From Phaseolus vulgaris (lineage: Eukaryota > Streptophyta > Magnoliopsida > Fabales > Fabaceae): DNA of 64,000 nucleotides. The stretch is from assembly GCF_000499845.2 (NCBI RefSeq), contig NC_023754.2, forward strand, positions 25,206,611 through 25,270,610, read 5' to 3'. Below are positions 12,301-27,898 of this stretch, piece after piece. The notes below the pieces were generated by a model. The model did no database searches and had not been told where the DNA came from. It was given only the letters and a program-made list of their open reading frames with translations. The stretch's first letter is position 1; each line of letters begins with the position of its first letter. Both the position numbers and the translations under genes were made by a program.

Positions 12301-15300
12301 AGCCCGGGTTTATGTCGAGACGAGCGGGCCCGGGTCGATGTCGAGTCGTTTGGGCCTGGGCCGATTTCAAGCCAAGCGAGCCCGGGCCGATGTCGAGCCG
12401 AGTGGGCCCAGACTTGATGAGAATCAAATAAAGGAGACTTTTATTAATGAAGGAAGAGGTCATTCACCCTCATATTTGAAGTTCTTCCTTCTAGTCTTCT
12501 CAAAATTAAAAGAAGACATAAAATAAAGAGAGGCCCAAGCCCAAAGCCCAAGAAGGCCAAAGCCCAAAAAGCCCAAGTCCATCCCATGAGGGGCAAGGCC
12601 AAGCTTTGAATTACTCTTGTATAGTTTTAGGAGGTGTGGATATTAAATAAAGGAGTGTGAATATGTAAAATAAAGTCACATTGTCCATGTGACTTAGGAG
12701 AGTGGTGTAGGTGTAGTTTTTAGGAGGTGTCATAGTAGAAAAAGGTCACACCTCCCATGTGACTTGTTTTTGGTGGGAATTTCAAATGAGTTTTATTTGA
12801 AATTTCCCACCTATTTTCCAGCACCCTCACACTATAAATAGAGGTGTGGGCTTTTGTAAAATTCAGATTGGAAAATTGATATAGAGAAACTCTACTCAAA
12901 TTGAGAGAGAATTGTGAGAGCTTTGTCTTCTCCTTCACTTTGTCTTATCTTGAGTGCAATTGGTTCTCTCAAGTGGCGGCACTAGCTCACTCATCTTGGA
13001 GCCTTCACCATCCAAGTGGCATGATCACTAAACCAAGTCTTCCATCTCCATAAGTTCTTCTTTCTTTCATCTCCATGTTCATATGAAATTCCTAAAACAT
13101 GTTTAGCTTCTTTATGTTTGGCAATTCAGTTTAATTCCAACTTTGCTTCGGTTCATTGTTTCCTTAGCTGTTTCTATTTGTTTCTTCTTCAATTCTAGTT
13201 GATTTGTTCGGTGCATTTCTGTTCTTGAGCTTTTTAAACGGTGCTTTTGCTTTTATACTCATTTTTAATCGGTTCAATTGGCAATAGATGGAACTTCCAT
13301 GTGAGTTTGGTGTTTGGTGCAAGTTTTGGTGAGTTCTTGAAACATAGAATGTCAAAGCTATCTCCAACTCAAGTTGATTCCATAGAATGTCAAAGAATCA
13401 TCTCTATTTGGCTAGTGGAATCATATCATGTGGTATCTAGAGTTTAGGTGTGTTCTTGTTTAATTTTGAGTTGTGTTGCACTTTTAATTCAAGAGCTCTA
13501 TATTCTTGCTGTTTCATTTATGTTTTTAGGCTTAATTTTGAGTGTTATTGCTGTTTTCTTAATTGTGCCTATCAAGTGTTTGTGTCTTTTCCTTTTTGAA
13601 TCCTTATAAGTTTTGTCATAGTCATGTTTTTCCAAGAATGTCATCACTTCTTGTAGTACTTTTATTGAATTTTTTGTTTCTTGCTTTGGTGTAATACAGT
13701 TTTCTGAGTTTGATACTTGATCCTTTGTGCATTTTCTGTTTTAGTATTGAGTTCATACTTGTATTTTAGATCTATACAAGTTCCTATGCATCATTTCCAT
13801 TATGTCTTTGATAGTTCTTAATTCTGTTTTTCATTCCTGATAGGATTACTCTGTTTTCTGAAAACGTGCTTACTGTTTCGATTTATTGCAATTGATTTAC
13901 TCACTGGAAATTTCTGAAATTCTGGATTTGTGTTCTTCAAAGTGTTATAAAAGAGTAAAAAAAAAGAAGTACTAAAAAATTCAAAGTACAAAAAAAATGA
14001 TAAATAAAATAAAAAAAGTGTGCAATTCTGCCGAAAAAAATACGGTAATCTGGCAGTGATTTTAGAAAATTTATCACAATTAATTGACTTACTGTTTTTG
14101 AGTAATTCCAGTGCCATTGTTGAGTTAACATCTTGAACTTTCTGTGGTTAAAATTTCATAATCCAGTTCCCTTTATATCGTTCCAGTTAAATCAGTGAAC
14201 ATCAAGCACAGTTTGCATAAAAATATTTTCTAGTAGCTCTGTTTTTGTTTTCTTCATCTACTCTAGTGCTTTTCTTTAGGTTTCTTTTGTGTGCCTTCTT
14301 TTTCATTGAGTACCTTATTTTCTTGCTTGTCTTTTATTCATTACTCTTTCAGTTTGTCATACATGTAGTATTCCTTTTGTTATAGCCTTTTATTGCTTAT
14401 ACCTTTTTTTGCTTGTCTTTCATTATTTATTGGTTTTGTGGTGAAGTGTTTTGAAGATTGTGTGCTCTTGCTTTGACATCTTTCATTTGCGATTACTCAA
14501 GACCTCAAGATCAGCTTGGTGCAGAGAGTATTCTTTCTTTGAGAGTGATTTTAAGTGACACTTCACTTCGGCAGAACATGTATCTTGAATATCCTTCCTT
14601 AGACCACTCACAAACCTAGCAATCATAGCTTCCTCGCTTTCTTTCAAATCAACTTTAAGTAAAAGCGTTTCTAATTCTTTGTAATAAGCATCCACACTTA
14701 GCGTGCCTTGTTGAAACCGTTGGAGTTTCAACATGAGGTCTTTCCTAAAGTGTGGTGGCACAAACCTACGGCGCATTTGATCCTTTAAAGAGTTCCAAGA
14801 GTCCACGGGAGGACCCTTGTGATAGATAATGTCCTTTACAACACCATGCCACCATTTCATGGCATAATCACTAAATTCTAAGTTGGCTAGCTTATATTTG
14901 TGCTCATCTAGGATCTCATGGAGGTCAAAAATCTGTTCACATTTAGCCTCCCAATCTAGATACACATTAGGATCACTATCCCCATTGAAACTAGGAATTT
15001 TGACCGAAGGGAGCTTGGCCTTTGCATCTCGGTAGTAGCCATCTTCACATTTATCTTCATGAACATAAGGTGGTCTATATCCATGAAAGTTGGGTTGAGG
15101 TCTCCTTCTATGTTCATCTTCACGTCCATGATCATTGGAAGAGCCTCTTGATGAAGGTCTATGATGATGATGCTCTCCATGAATAGAATGAGAGGACCTA
15201 GCTTGCTTCATTTCAAGGCTTTGCAATCTTTCCTCCAACCGTCTAATAGCTTCATCTTTTTGTGTAAGGGCTCGCTTGGCCTCCTTTAATTCACCAAGGA

Positions 15301-18300
15301 CAGAAGCTTTGCTAGGAGAATGCTGGTTGTAACACTCATCACTGGAATATGCAGCCATTTGGAAAAGAAAACAGCAAACAACAAAACAGCAAACAAAGTT
15401 AGCCAAAAGCAATTGGAACCAAACTGCCGAAGTGAAGTGTCACTTAAAATCACTCTCAAAGAAAGAATACTCTCTGCACCAAGCTGATCTTGAGGCCTTG
15501 AGTAATCGCAAATGAAAGATGTCAAAGCAAGAGCACACAATCTTCAAAGCACTTCACCACAAAAACTAATGAATAATGAAAGACAAGCAAGAAAAGGTAT
15601 AAGCAAGAAAAGACTTATCACAAAAAGGAATACAAGATATATGACAAACTCAAAGATTAATGAACAAAAGACAAGCAAGAAAATAAGGTACTCAATGAAA
15701 AAGAAGGCACACAAAAGATACCTAAAGAAAAGCACTAGAGTAGATGAAGAAAACAAAAACAGAACTACTGGAAAATATTTTTATGCAAACTGTGCGAAAT
15801 GTTCACTGATTTAACTGGAATGATATAAAGAGAACTAGATTATGAAATTTTAACCACAGAAACTTCAAGATCTTAGCTCAACAATGGCATTGGAATTACT
15901 AAAAAACAGTAAGCCAATTAATTGAGATAAATTTTTCAAAATCAATGCCAAATTACCGTATTTTTTTCGGCAGAATTGCACACTGTTTGTTTTTTATTTA
16001 TCATTTTTTTTTGTACTTGAAATTTTTGAGTACTTCTTTTTTCTACTCTTTTATAACACTTTGAAGAACACAAATCCAGAATTTCAGAAATTTCCAGTGA
16101 GTAAATCAATTGTAATAAATCGAAACAGTAAGCACGTTTTCAGAAAACAGAGAAATCCTAACAGGAATGAAAAACAGAATTAAGAACTAGCAAAGACATA
16201 ATGGAAAATGATGTATAGGAACTTGTATAGATCTAAAATACAAGTATGAACTCAACTAAAACAGAAAATGCACAAAGGATCAAGTATCAAACTCAGAAAA
16301 CTGAATTACACCAAAGCAAGAAACAAAAAATTCAATAAATGTACTACAAGAAGTGATGACATTCATGGAAAAACATGACTATGACAAAACTTGTATGGAT
16401 TCAAAAAGGAAAAGACACAAACACATGATAGGCACAAATAAGAAAACAACAATAAAACTCAAAATAAGCTTAAAAACAGAAAGATAAACAACAAGAATTA
16501 AAGAGCTCTTGAATTAAAGTGCAACACAACTCAAATTTAAACAAGAACACACCTAAACTCTAGATACCACATGATATGATTCCACTAGCCAAATAGAGAT
16601 GATTTTTTGACATTCTATGGAATCAACTTGAGTTGGAGATAGCTTAGGCACTTTTAATAGAATTGGATCAAGGTTCTATGTTTCAAGAACTCACCAAAAC
16701 TTGCACCAAACACCAAACTCACATGGAAGTTCCATCTATTGCCAATTGAACCGATTAAAAATGAGTATAAAAGCAAAAGCACCGTTTAAAAAGCCCAAGA
16801 ACAAAAATGCACCGAACAAATCAACTAGAATTGAAGAAGAAACAAATAGAAACAGCTAAGGAAACAATGAACCGAAGCAAAGCTGGAATTAAACTGAATT
16901 GCCGAACATAAAGAAGCTAAACATGTTTTAGGAATTTCATATGAACATGGAGATGAAAGAAAGAACTTATGGAGATGGAAGACTTGGTTTAGTGATCACG
17001 CCACTTGGATGGTGAAGGCTCCAAGATCAGTTTGGGCCCACTCGGCTCGACATCGGTCCGGGCTTGCTTGGTTCGAAATCGGCCCGGACCCAAATGACTC
17101 GACATCGTCCCGGGCCCGGTCGTCTTGACATTGGCCCAGACCCGATAGTCTCGACATCAAACAGGGCCCGCTTGTCTTGACATCAATCCGGGCCCGCTTG
17201 TCTCGGCATCATCCCGGGCTCGCTCGTCTCTATATCGGCCCAGGCGACTCGACATCGGCCTAGGCCCGGACGACTCGACATCGACCCGACTTTGCTTAAC
17301 TTGACTTTTGCTCGGGCCTGCTCGGCTCGACATGGGCCCGGGCCCACTCAACTTGACATCGGCCAGGGCCTGATCGTCTCGACATGGGCTTGGGCTCGCT
17401 CGGCTCGACATCTACCCGGGCCCGCTTGACTTAATATCGGCCTTGGCCCGCTAGGCTCGACATCAACCTAGACCTGGACCTGCTTGGCTCGACATCGGCC
17501 TGGGCCCACTCGGCTTGGCGTTAGCCCTTGCCCGGTTGTCTAGATATCAGCCCGGGCCTGCTTGGCTTGACTTTAGCCCTGGCCCGGTTGTCTGGATATC
17601 GGGTTGGGCCTGCTCGACTCAATATCGAACCTGAAAGACTCAACTCGACATGGGCCTGAACCGGCTCGACTAGACATTGGCAAGGGCCAACTCGGCTTAA
17701 TATCGGCCCCGGCCGACTCGGGTTGACTCAATATCGTCCACTCAGCTTGACTTGGCCCAGAGTTGACTCCGCTCGACTTTGGCCTGAAATGACTTGGCTC
17801 GACTTTGGTCCATACCGACTCAATGACTTGGTCCCGGACGACTCAGCTTGACATGGACTTGGGTCGACTTTGCTGAACTTGGATCGGGCCAAGTCAAAAT
17901 CCAACCCAAAATGCAATTTGGATAATCCAAAAATGTATCCAATCTATATCTAATCCATATCCAATTAATGGATTGGATTTAAAATCCAAAAATATGGATT
18001 TGGATTTGAGATAAATCCATTTAAATGGATCAAAACTAATATGGATTTGGATAATTATGGATTGGATTTTGTAATTTGGATTTTTTCCCCATCCTTAATA
18101 TATATATTAATATGTATACATGGATTTTGATCAAATTTTAAATTTCAATTCACTTGGTCAAATTAAGTATATGCTGCTAATGACACGTAATTTTACAGGT
18201 TGGATCACATTGAAGAATATGCCCATTCATACTTCAGCAATGGTGAAATTCAGGCCTCAAGTGATCTACTACATCGCTTTGTTGATGTAACGGATACTGC

Positions 18301-18304
18301 TTAG
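6349..18304 (+). CDS. MCD: Malonyl-CoA decarboxylase, mitochondrial type (15 exons)
   Basis: It converts malonyl-CoA to acetyl-CoA and CO2. Exons: 6349-6438, 6646-6743, 6867-6957, 7063-7189, 7295-7475, 7813-7957, 8042-8132, 8760-8818, 8896-8973, 9301-9384, 9929-10113, 10564-10692, 10846-10918, 11178-11263 and 18199-18304. All are GT-AG and keep phase, giving 540 residues. Family landmarks are GEPLIFIEVALL, LSPIPGF (Ser354, the likely catalytic serine), YLLQEKKRGKALDSVANF and HLQNGA (His472, matching the catalytic His of the human enzyme). The N-terminus, MSKKALSILMRARMK, is basic and amphipathic, as in a mitochondrial presequence. A Gln-rich spacer (residues about 35-60) precedes the helical domain. 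The C-terminus (DVTDTA) lacks the SKL peroxisomal signal of animal MCD. Intron 14 spans 6.9 kb because a palindromic retroelement has inserted. Retention of that intron would stop translation one codon past exon 14. Confidence 0.93.
8572..8602. repeat. ATT microsatellite in a decarboxylase intron
   Basis: A run of ATT/TTA triplets with one interruption (GATA) lies inside intron 7 of the malonyl-CoA decarboxylase gene. Confidence 0.7.
11580..12415 (+). repeat. GC-rich degenerate tandem repeat, about 26-bp unit, left arm
   Basis: Repeated units resemble ATGTCGAGCCGAGCGGGCC with variable spacers, recurring every 26 bp or so for more than 800 bp. The base composition is very different from the AT-rich surroundings. 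Long open frames on both strands here (Ser/Arg/Pro/Gly-rich) are by-products of the repeat, not genes. The inverted counterpart lies at 17036-17890. Confidence 0.8.
12833..12840 (+). promoter_or_regulatory. LTR TATA box
   Basis: TATAAATA sits in CACTATAAATAGAGGTG, about 600 bp before the LTR end. The segment that carries it (about 12415-12990) is missing from the right arm, so only the left LTR could still start transcription. Its direction is the same as MCD. Confidence 0.6.
13431..13445 (+). other. Degenerate initiator-Met tRNA primer-binding site, left arm
   Basis: TGGTATCTAGAGTTT follows the LTR end after two bases. The usual plant PBS begins TGGTATCAGAGC, so seven bases match and then the sequence shifts. 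The same sequence occurs inverted at 16555-16569 in the right arm. Confidence 0.6.
14483..15358 (-). pseudogene. Truncated retrotransposon gag reading frame
   Basis: An ATG at 15358 opens MAAYSSDECYNQH, with a charged coiled-coil segment (ELKEAKRALTQKDEAIRRLE) and a His/Arg/Ser-rich linker. A Retrotrans_gag domain follows, with hallmark stretches KIPSFNGDSDPNVYLDWE, YAMKWWHGVV, DSWNSLKDQMRRRFVPPHF and LQRFQQGTLSVDAYYKE. This is the Ty3/gypsy (Metaviridae) gag pattern. Genuine gag sequence ends at 14575, where the inverted arm begins. The remaining codons down to the stop at 14483 are antisense leader sequence, so the protein lacks the zinc knuckle and everything downstream. The frame upstream of 15358 is open but lies in the leader. 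It is a dead fragment of a longer polyprotein. Confidence 0.8.
16572..18091 (-). repeat. Right LTR of the foldback element (promoter-deleted copy)
   Basis: On the minus strand it begins TGGGGAAAAAATCC at 18091 and ends at 16572, next to the PBS-like TGGTATCTA at 16569-16561. Compared with the left copy, about 575 bp are missing between the GC-rich repeats and the CTTGGAGCCTTCACC motif near 17020. That deletion includes the TATA box. The remainder is collinear. Confidence 0.7.
17036..17890 (-). repeat. GC-rich degenerate tandem repeat, about 26-bp unit, right arm
   Basis: This is the inverted counterpart of 11580-12415. Units resembling GGCTCGACATCGGCCCGGGCC repeat every 26 bp or so. Frames that look coding here are repeat artefacts. 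Confidence 0.8.
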
Positions 18305-19394
18305 TATCAATTCCTAGAAGATAAACCTCAACATATTTCAACAATCATATATGCATGTGCTTTGGAAACAAATCTCGTGGCAGTGGACAACCTTATTAAC
18401 CTTTACCTTTCTTTGCCGTCACTTGCAGCCACAGTGACAAGTAATTCTGAAGTCTGCTTGATCGGAGCATAATGGAAGGTTTTATCAAAACAATAGGACA
18501 AATGCATTCAAGTCTAAAACTGAGTATGCTTGTATAATCATTGATTACTTCCGCTGGAGAGCGTTGTGTCGCATTGCCAATCCAATTCTTTGGCAAAATT
18601 GGGTAGGAGACAGCTTGCTAAACTGCGGTACTTCATTTGGTCATGACACGAGAGGTGCGAAGTCGACAAGTTATATTGAATAGGCTATGCTTGGTAAACC
18701 TCAAGCTATACATCTGATGTGATATTTGTAGTTGGTATTCTGACAACAAACACTATATCTTAGTGAAGAAGGTGATGCTGCTTGTGAAATTTAGCTGTGT
18801 TGGTTGGAAATCATGAAGTGTAAACTGTAAACTATCAAAGAGAAACTCTTTCCTTAACATTGAGGATTGAAGGTAATGTTGTTTGTTTCATCGTTGGACA
18901 ATTTTTTTTCATTTCAGACGTAAAGGATAATTTATTATGCACTAATCTATCTTCAGAATCAAGCCTCGAAAACAACACCAATATTTGTCTTGAAATATGA
19001 TATTCTATATCTGCTTGAAATGTTTATATTTGGAGCAGACAATTCTGGTACTCCCAAGTATCCTATTAAGTGTGTCTTTGTGTAAACGATTTGACTTAAA
19101 TTGAAAGGGATTTCACATTCCAAGCGTCAAATGTGACTTTAAAATTTTGAAGCTTTCAAACACAACCACAGTTAAGGAAGGTTTAACAAAATATTCTGTT
19201 GATTATCAATTTGTATCTCGAATTTTCCAAACATTCTATGATCTAACTGTTTTTTTAACCTTGCTAATGCTGGAGTATAAAATTGATTGATAACCATGTC
19301 GGTGAGTTATTTCTGTACATATAAATAGGTACATTGCCCTAGCTCCTGTTCGATCAGAGGGAATAAAGGGGCTAATGCTTTGGTGGAAGACTAT
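18305..19394. other. Convergent 3' region between malonyl-CoA decarboxylase and RbcX
   Basis: About 1.1 kb lies between the two stop codons. It should hold the two 3' untranslated regions facing each other. No further gene, repeat or RNA was recognised. Confidence 0.6.
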
Positions 19395-21277
19395 TCACTT
19401 CTCACTTTCAATAGTGGTTTCTAAGACATATTCCGTCATGAGCCTCGTGTTAGATTCTGTGACCATCTACAAGACAATAAGGGTAGAAATATAAGCATTA
19501 TTCAATCATACAGAAAGTTGAATAAACTTCTGCAGGATTCCTGGACATAAACGTTATTGAATTACAAACCTTGAGAGCTAGGCGCTTCAAGTTGTCCCAT
19601 TCAAAATCATTTTTGCAGTATGCCGATCTCACCTATAATCATACATCGTCGCATTTAATCGGAACTCCTTAACAGGTGATGGAGAATCAAATAATAAAAA
19701 AAGAATCTACTTACTTCCATTATGCGTAGGGCTATTCAGGTACACGCCAGAGCCACGCATCGTTAGTTCGGAGATTTCGTTCATGCAGTGACAGTACACA
19801 AAAAAGTTGCCAGTCAGATATTAATAATTAGATACCGATTGAGATTGAGTAGCTTGTAATAGCCGTTACCTAAGTTCTTATGTCTTGATGATTCTCTGAA
19901 CATGGTGGCACAGAATTTGTCACCATCATTCAACGAGTGTCGACCAAGAAATTCAATCAGCTCCTCATATGCTTCAGGATTGTAGCTCTGCTCCGGGAAA
20001 TAATTATTTGACAGATGATATTGTTAGAGAGAAAAAAAGCATTAAGTACTAAAAAAGGATATAAAAAAAAAACTGAATTGAGTTGAACAACGTGCATCAA
20101 AGTAAATCCACTGTCAAATTATTGTTATTATTATTTAGCCTTCTTGGATCAGATTGACAACGTTGGAGGTCTAAATCTCTCTAAATATAATTTCACAAAA
20201 ATTTCATGCAATAATAAAAGGACTGTTAATAAGAAAGATCCAAAGAGTGAGCTGCGTGAATAACTGGTTATTAAGAATGTGAAAGCTTTTTCGTATGAAG
20301 TTTGAAGCATTCTATAGCGTCATTGCAGAGTCCAATATTGTGAACGAGCAGATTCTCTATCATATCCAATGTTGTATCCGCGTGAATAAAAAAATTCGGC
20401 TAATCAATCTTAAACAGAGGATAATATTTATTATATAACAAGACCAAATACAAAAGAAATATAGTAGAAATTTTAGTATATATCAGTGGAAAGACAAGGT
20501 AGAAAGACATATTAGATAAAGATTCACATATTCTTATATTCTTGACTGAATGTTTCAGGATGAGATTGACTACACTGAATGTTCCAATCTGAGATGGTGA
20601 GAACTCTGTCTGGAACACATTCAAAGACTAAATTTGCTTGTACACAGCGTAAAACTGTACGAATTTTCGTAGTTCAATATAAAGAATAATACTGTATTAA
20701 GAGAAAGTATCTTGGGACTAAATTTCCTAAGTGAATTGTTACGCCGTTCAAAGCTATTAAACGATTTCTGAGTACTCTATTTTCAACGAGTGGCAGTAAT
20801 TAGAATGAATGCAAGCGAAGATATACACGAATTCACAAAGCCAATAAGAAGGAACCTCAAGTTGAGCAGCAACAATCTTCACTGCTACAAAGGTGAAGAA
20901 ATTGTGGAGGTTTTTGGCCGCCTTTGCTTCCGGTGATGCTTCTCCGAATCCTGCATCTCAATCGATATAACAACCCCATTACATATACATCAGTAATGCT
21001 AATTTGGTCACAAATCAATGTATTAGTGACAAAAATTCTTTTTCATTGCTAATATTTGGTGGTTAATGTTAGTTCTTTTAGTCATATTGGAGAAGAGGAA
21101 CAAAGCAGAAAAGTAACCGAATCAATTACCTGGTACAAACATCTTGTTGCAGTGTAAGCGTGTTGGCTGTGAGCTTCTTTGCTTGCAAGGCCAAAAGGGA
21201 TAGATTTTGTTGCTTCTGGATGTTTCAGGGTACACATAAGGAAGCTGAGAAAGCGGTAGAGTTGCAGAGAATTCCAT
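19395..21277 (-). CDS. RbcX: Chaperonin-like RbcX protein, chloroplastic (Rubisco assembly chaperone)
   Basis: Six exons, all in phase: 21277-21130, 20950-20856, 19987-19870, 19731-19715 (17 nt), 19632-19570 and 19466-19395, giving 170 residues. RbcX dimers bind the C-terminal tail of the Rubisco large subunit and help assemble the L8 core in the stroma. The N-terminal 50 residues (MEFSATLPLSQLPYVYPE..., Ser/Thr/Arg-rich) act as a transit peptide. The helical core is clear: EASPEAKAAKNLHNFFTFVA, SYNPEAYEELIEFLGRH, LNDGDKFCATMFRESSRHK and RSAYCKNDFEWDNLKRL, which is the conserved RbcX family pattern. The C-terminal exon reads MVTESNTRLMTEYVLETTIE. It resembles the RbcX1 class of plants, and the adjacency to MCD supports that orthology. 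Residue Ala in VKIVAAQLE replaces the Leu I remember in relatives. Confidence 0.93.
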
Positions 21278-22400
21278 GGCTAACTGTTAAAAATTTATGT
21301 TGTGTATATTGAAAAAAGGCCTTAATTTTTATGATGATAATTTAAGCATGTGAATACAATGGTGAGGTTATAGTCACTGCAAAGCGAAAAATATCTATAT
21401 GCTTCAATCCACACAGGGAAATATCTTTGAGCTTACGTGGAAAATTAAGTGAGAACCTTTAAAATCCATGGTGGAACCCACCATTCAATATATCTGTGTA
21501 TTAATTTGAAGAAACTTCTCCGTTTTCAGTTCTTCCAAACTTTATTTTGGCTCTAAATTTTTTTCTGCAACCTTTCTCCATACAAGAGACACATTTGTTG
21601 TTATTCCTATATATATCTAACAAAGTTCTATTTAATATATTGAAAATATCCTTTCTAGGCATTCTCTCTTCCTCAAACTTATTTGAAAAGATTATATTCT
21701 TCAACTATCATCTCAAATATCTCACTGCAGTCCAAAAGGCTACATCTGATCTCTTTTTAGCATATCAAATATCTCAATTATACATATACATCCACTTGGC
21801 TGAAGAAGGAAGAGTATAATTTCCCAAAAGCATCAAGGAAATAATTTATCAAGGGAAGAAAATAAGGAATATGCGACGAATGTTGAATTTGAGATCTTTC
21901 TTATTCCAGAGTTAACTTCTAAACAAATTTATTCAACGGAAAACAAGTTAGTTTTATAATAGAAGGTGCTTTTGGAGAGCAAAAAAGCATAACAAAAATA
22001 AATAATTGTTTGATATAAAATAAAGCCTTGTACAATTATTTCATTATGAAAATTGAAAAGTGACATAATTTTTATTTATAGTTTAATCTTTAAAAATCCA
22101 AGACACGCCCATTTGGAGTGTCTTTCCATCCCCTTTTTAGCATAAGCGTAATTGGATGTCACATTCTTCACGTAATCTACACATTTTAAATTAAGCATCT
22201 TCGTCCCAAAAGTATTAGAAAAACAATAACGAGAGAAGACTCATTCACCACAACTTTGGCGTCAATAAGATCATGAATTGGTGCCATATACAAATAATAT
22301 AACAAATCAATGAAGCTGCACATAAAATAAGGTGTGTAAATCACCTCTAATCAATTACAAGTTTTCAAGCTCTTAACTCTTCTAGTCCCTAACACACAAA
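21278..22400. promoter_or_regulatory. Divergent intergenic region between RbcX and the LysM receptor kinase
   Basis: About 1.1 kb separates the two start codons, which face away from each other, so both promoters must lie here. An ACGT core in TTACGTGGAA (about 21434) could serve the light-related RbcX gene. No convincing TATA box could be assigned to either gene. Confidence 0.4.

Positions 22401-27898
<5,498 letters not shown>

Larger units (their letters stand above)
11423..13428 (+). repeat. Left LTR of the foldback element (promoter-bearing copy)
   Basis: It starts TGGGTAAAAAATCC and ends ...ATCATATCA just before a TGGTATC primer-binding-like site, for 2.0 kb. It contains an AT-rich head, a GC-rich block of about 26-bp repeats (11580-12415), a GCCCAA-rich stretch near 12535-12590, and a canonical TATA box (TATAAATA, 12833-12840) followed by a leader-like region. 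The promoter points the same way as the host decarboxylase gene. Confidence 0.7.
11417..18097 (-). mobile_element. Palindromic (foldback) Ty3/gypsy-like retroelement inside MCD intron 14
   Basis: The insert consists of two inverted arms around an 849-bp single-copy core. The left arm runs 11417-14574, the core 14575-15423 and the right arm 15424-18097. The arms begin with matching TAAGGxTGGGxAAAAAATCC ends and are inverted copies of each other throughout, at roughly 90-96% identity by eye. Each arm reads as LTR, primer-binding site, then untranslated leader. The right arm is in the sense of the gag fragment (minus strand) and the left arm is inverted. TG/CA termini fall at 11423 and 18091. 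No target-site duplication could be recognised. No reverse transcriptase, integrase or protease is present, so the element is non-autonomous and probably inert. Divergence between the arms argues against a very recent insertion. Confidence 0.85.

Noticed and set aside
11756..12526. Several 60-120 codon Ser/Arg/Pro-rich frames on both strands
   Set aside because: They are translations of the GC-rich 26-bp repeat inside the LTR. Similar frames appear on both strands and in the inverted arm.
15512..15814. 100-codon Lys-rich plus-strand frame
   Set aside because: Lies in the A-rich leader of the retroelement; composition artefact.
17157..17916. Two minus-strand Ser/Arg/Pro-rich frames
   Set aside because: Same repeat artefact, in the right arm.
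11412..18102. Target-site duplication around the foldback element
   Set aside because: The 5 bp outside the TG and CA ends (AAGGG and TCCTT) continue the inverted repeat rather than forming a direct duplication.
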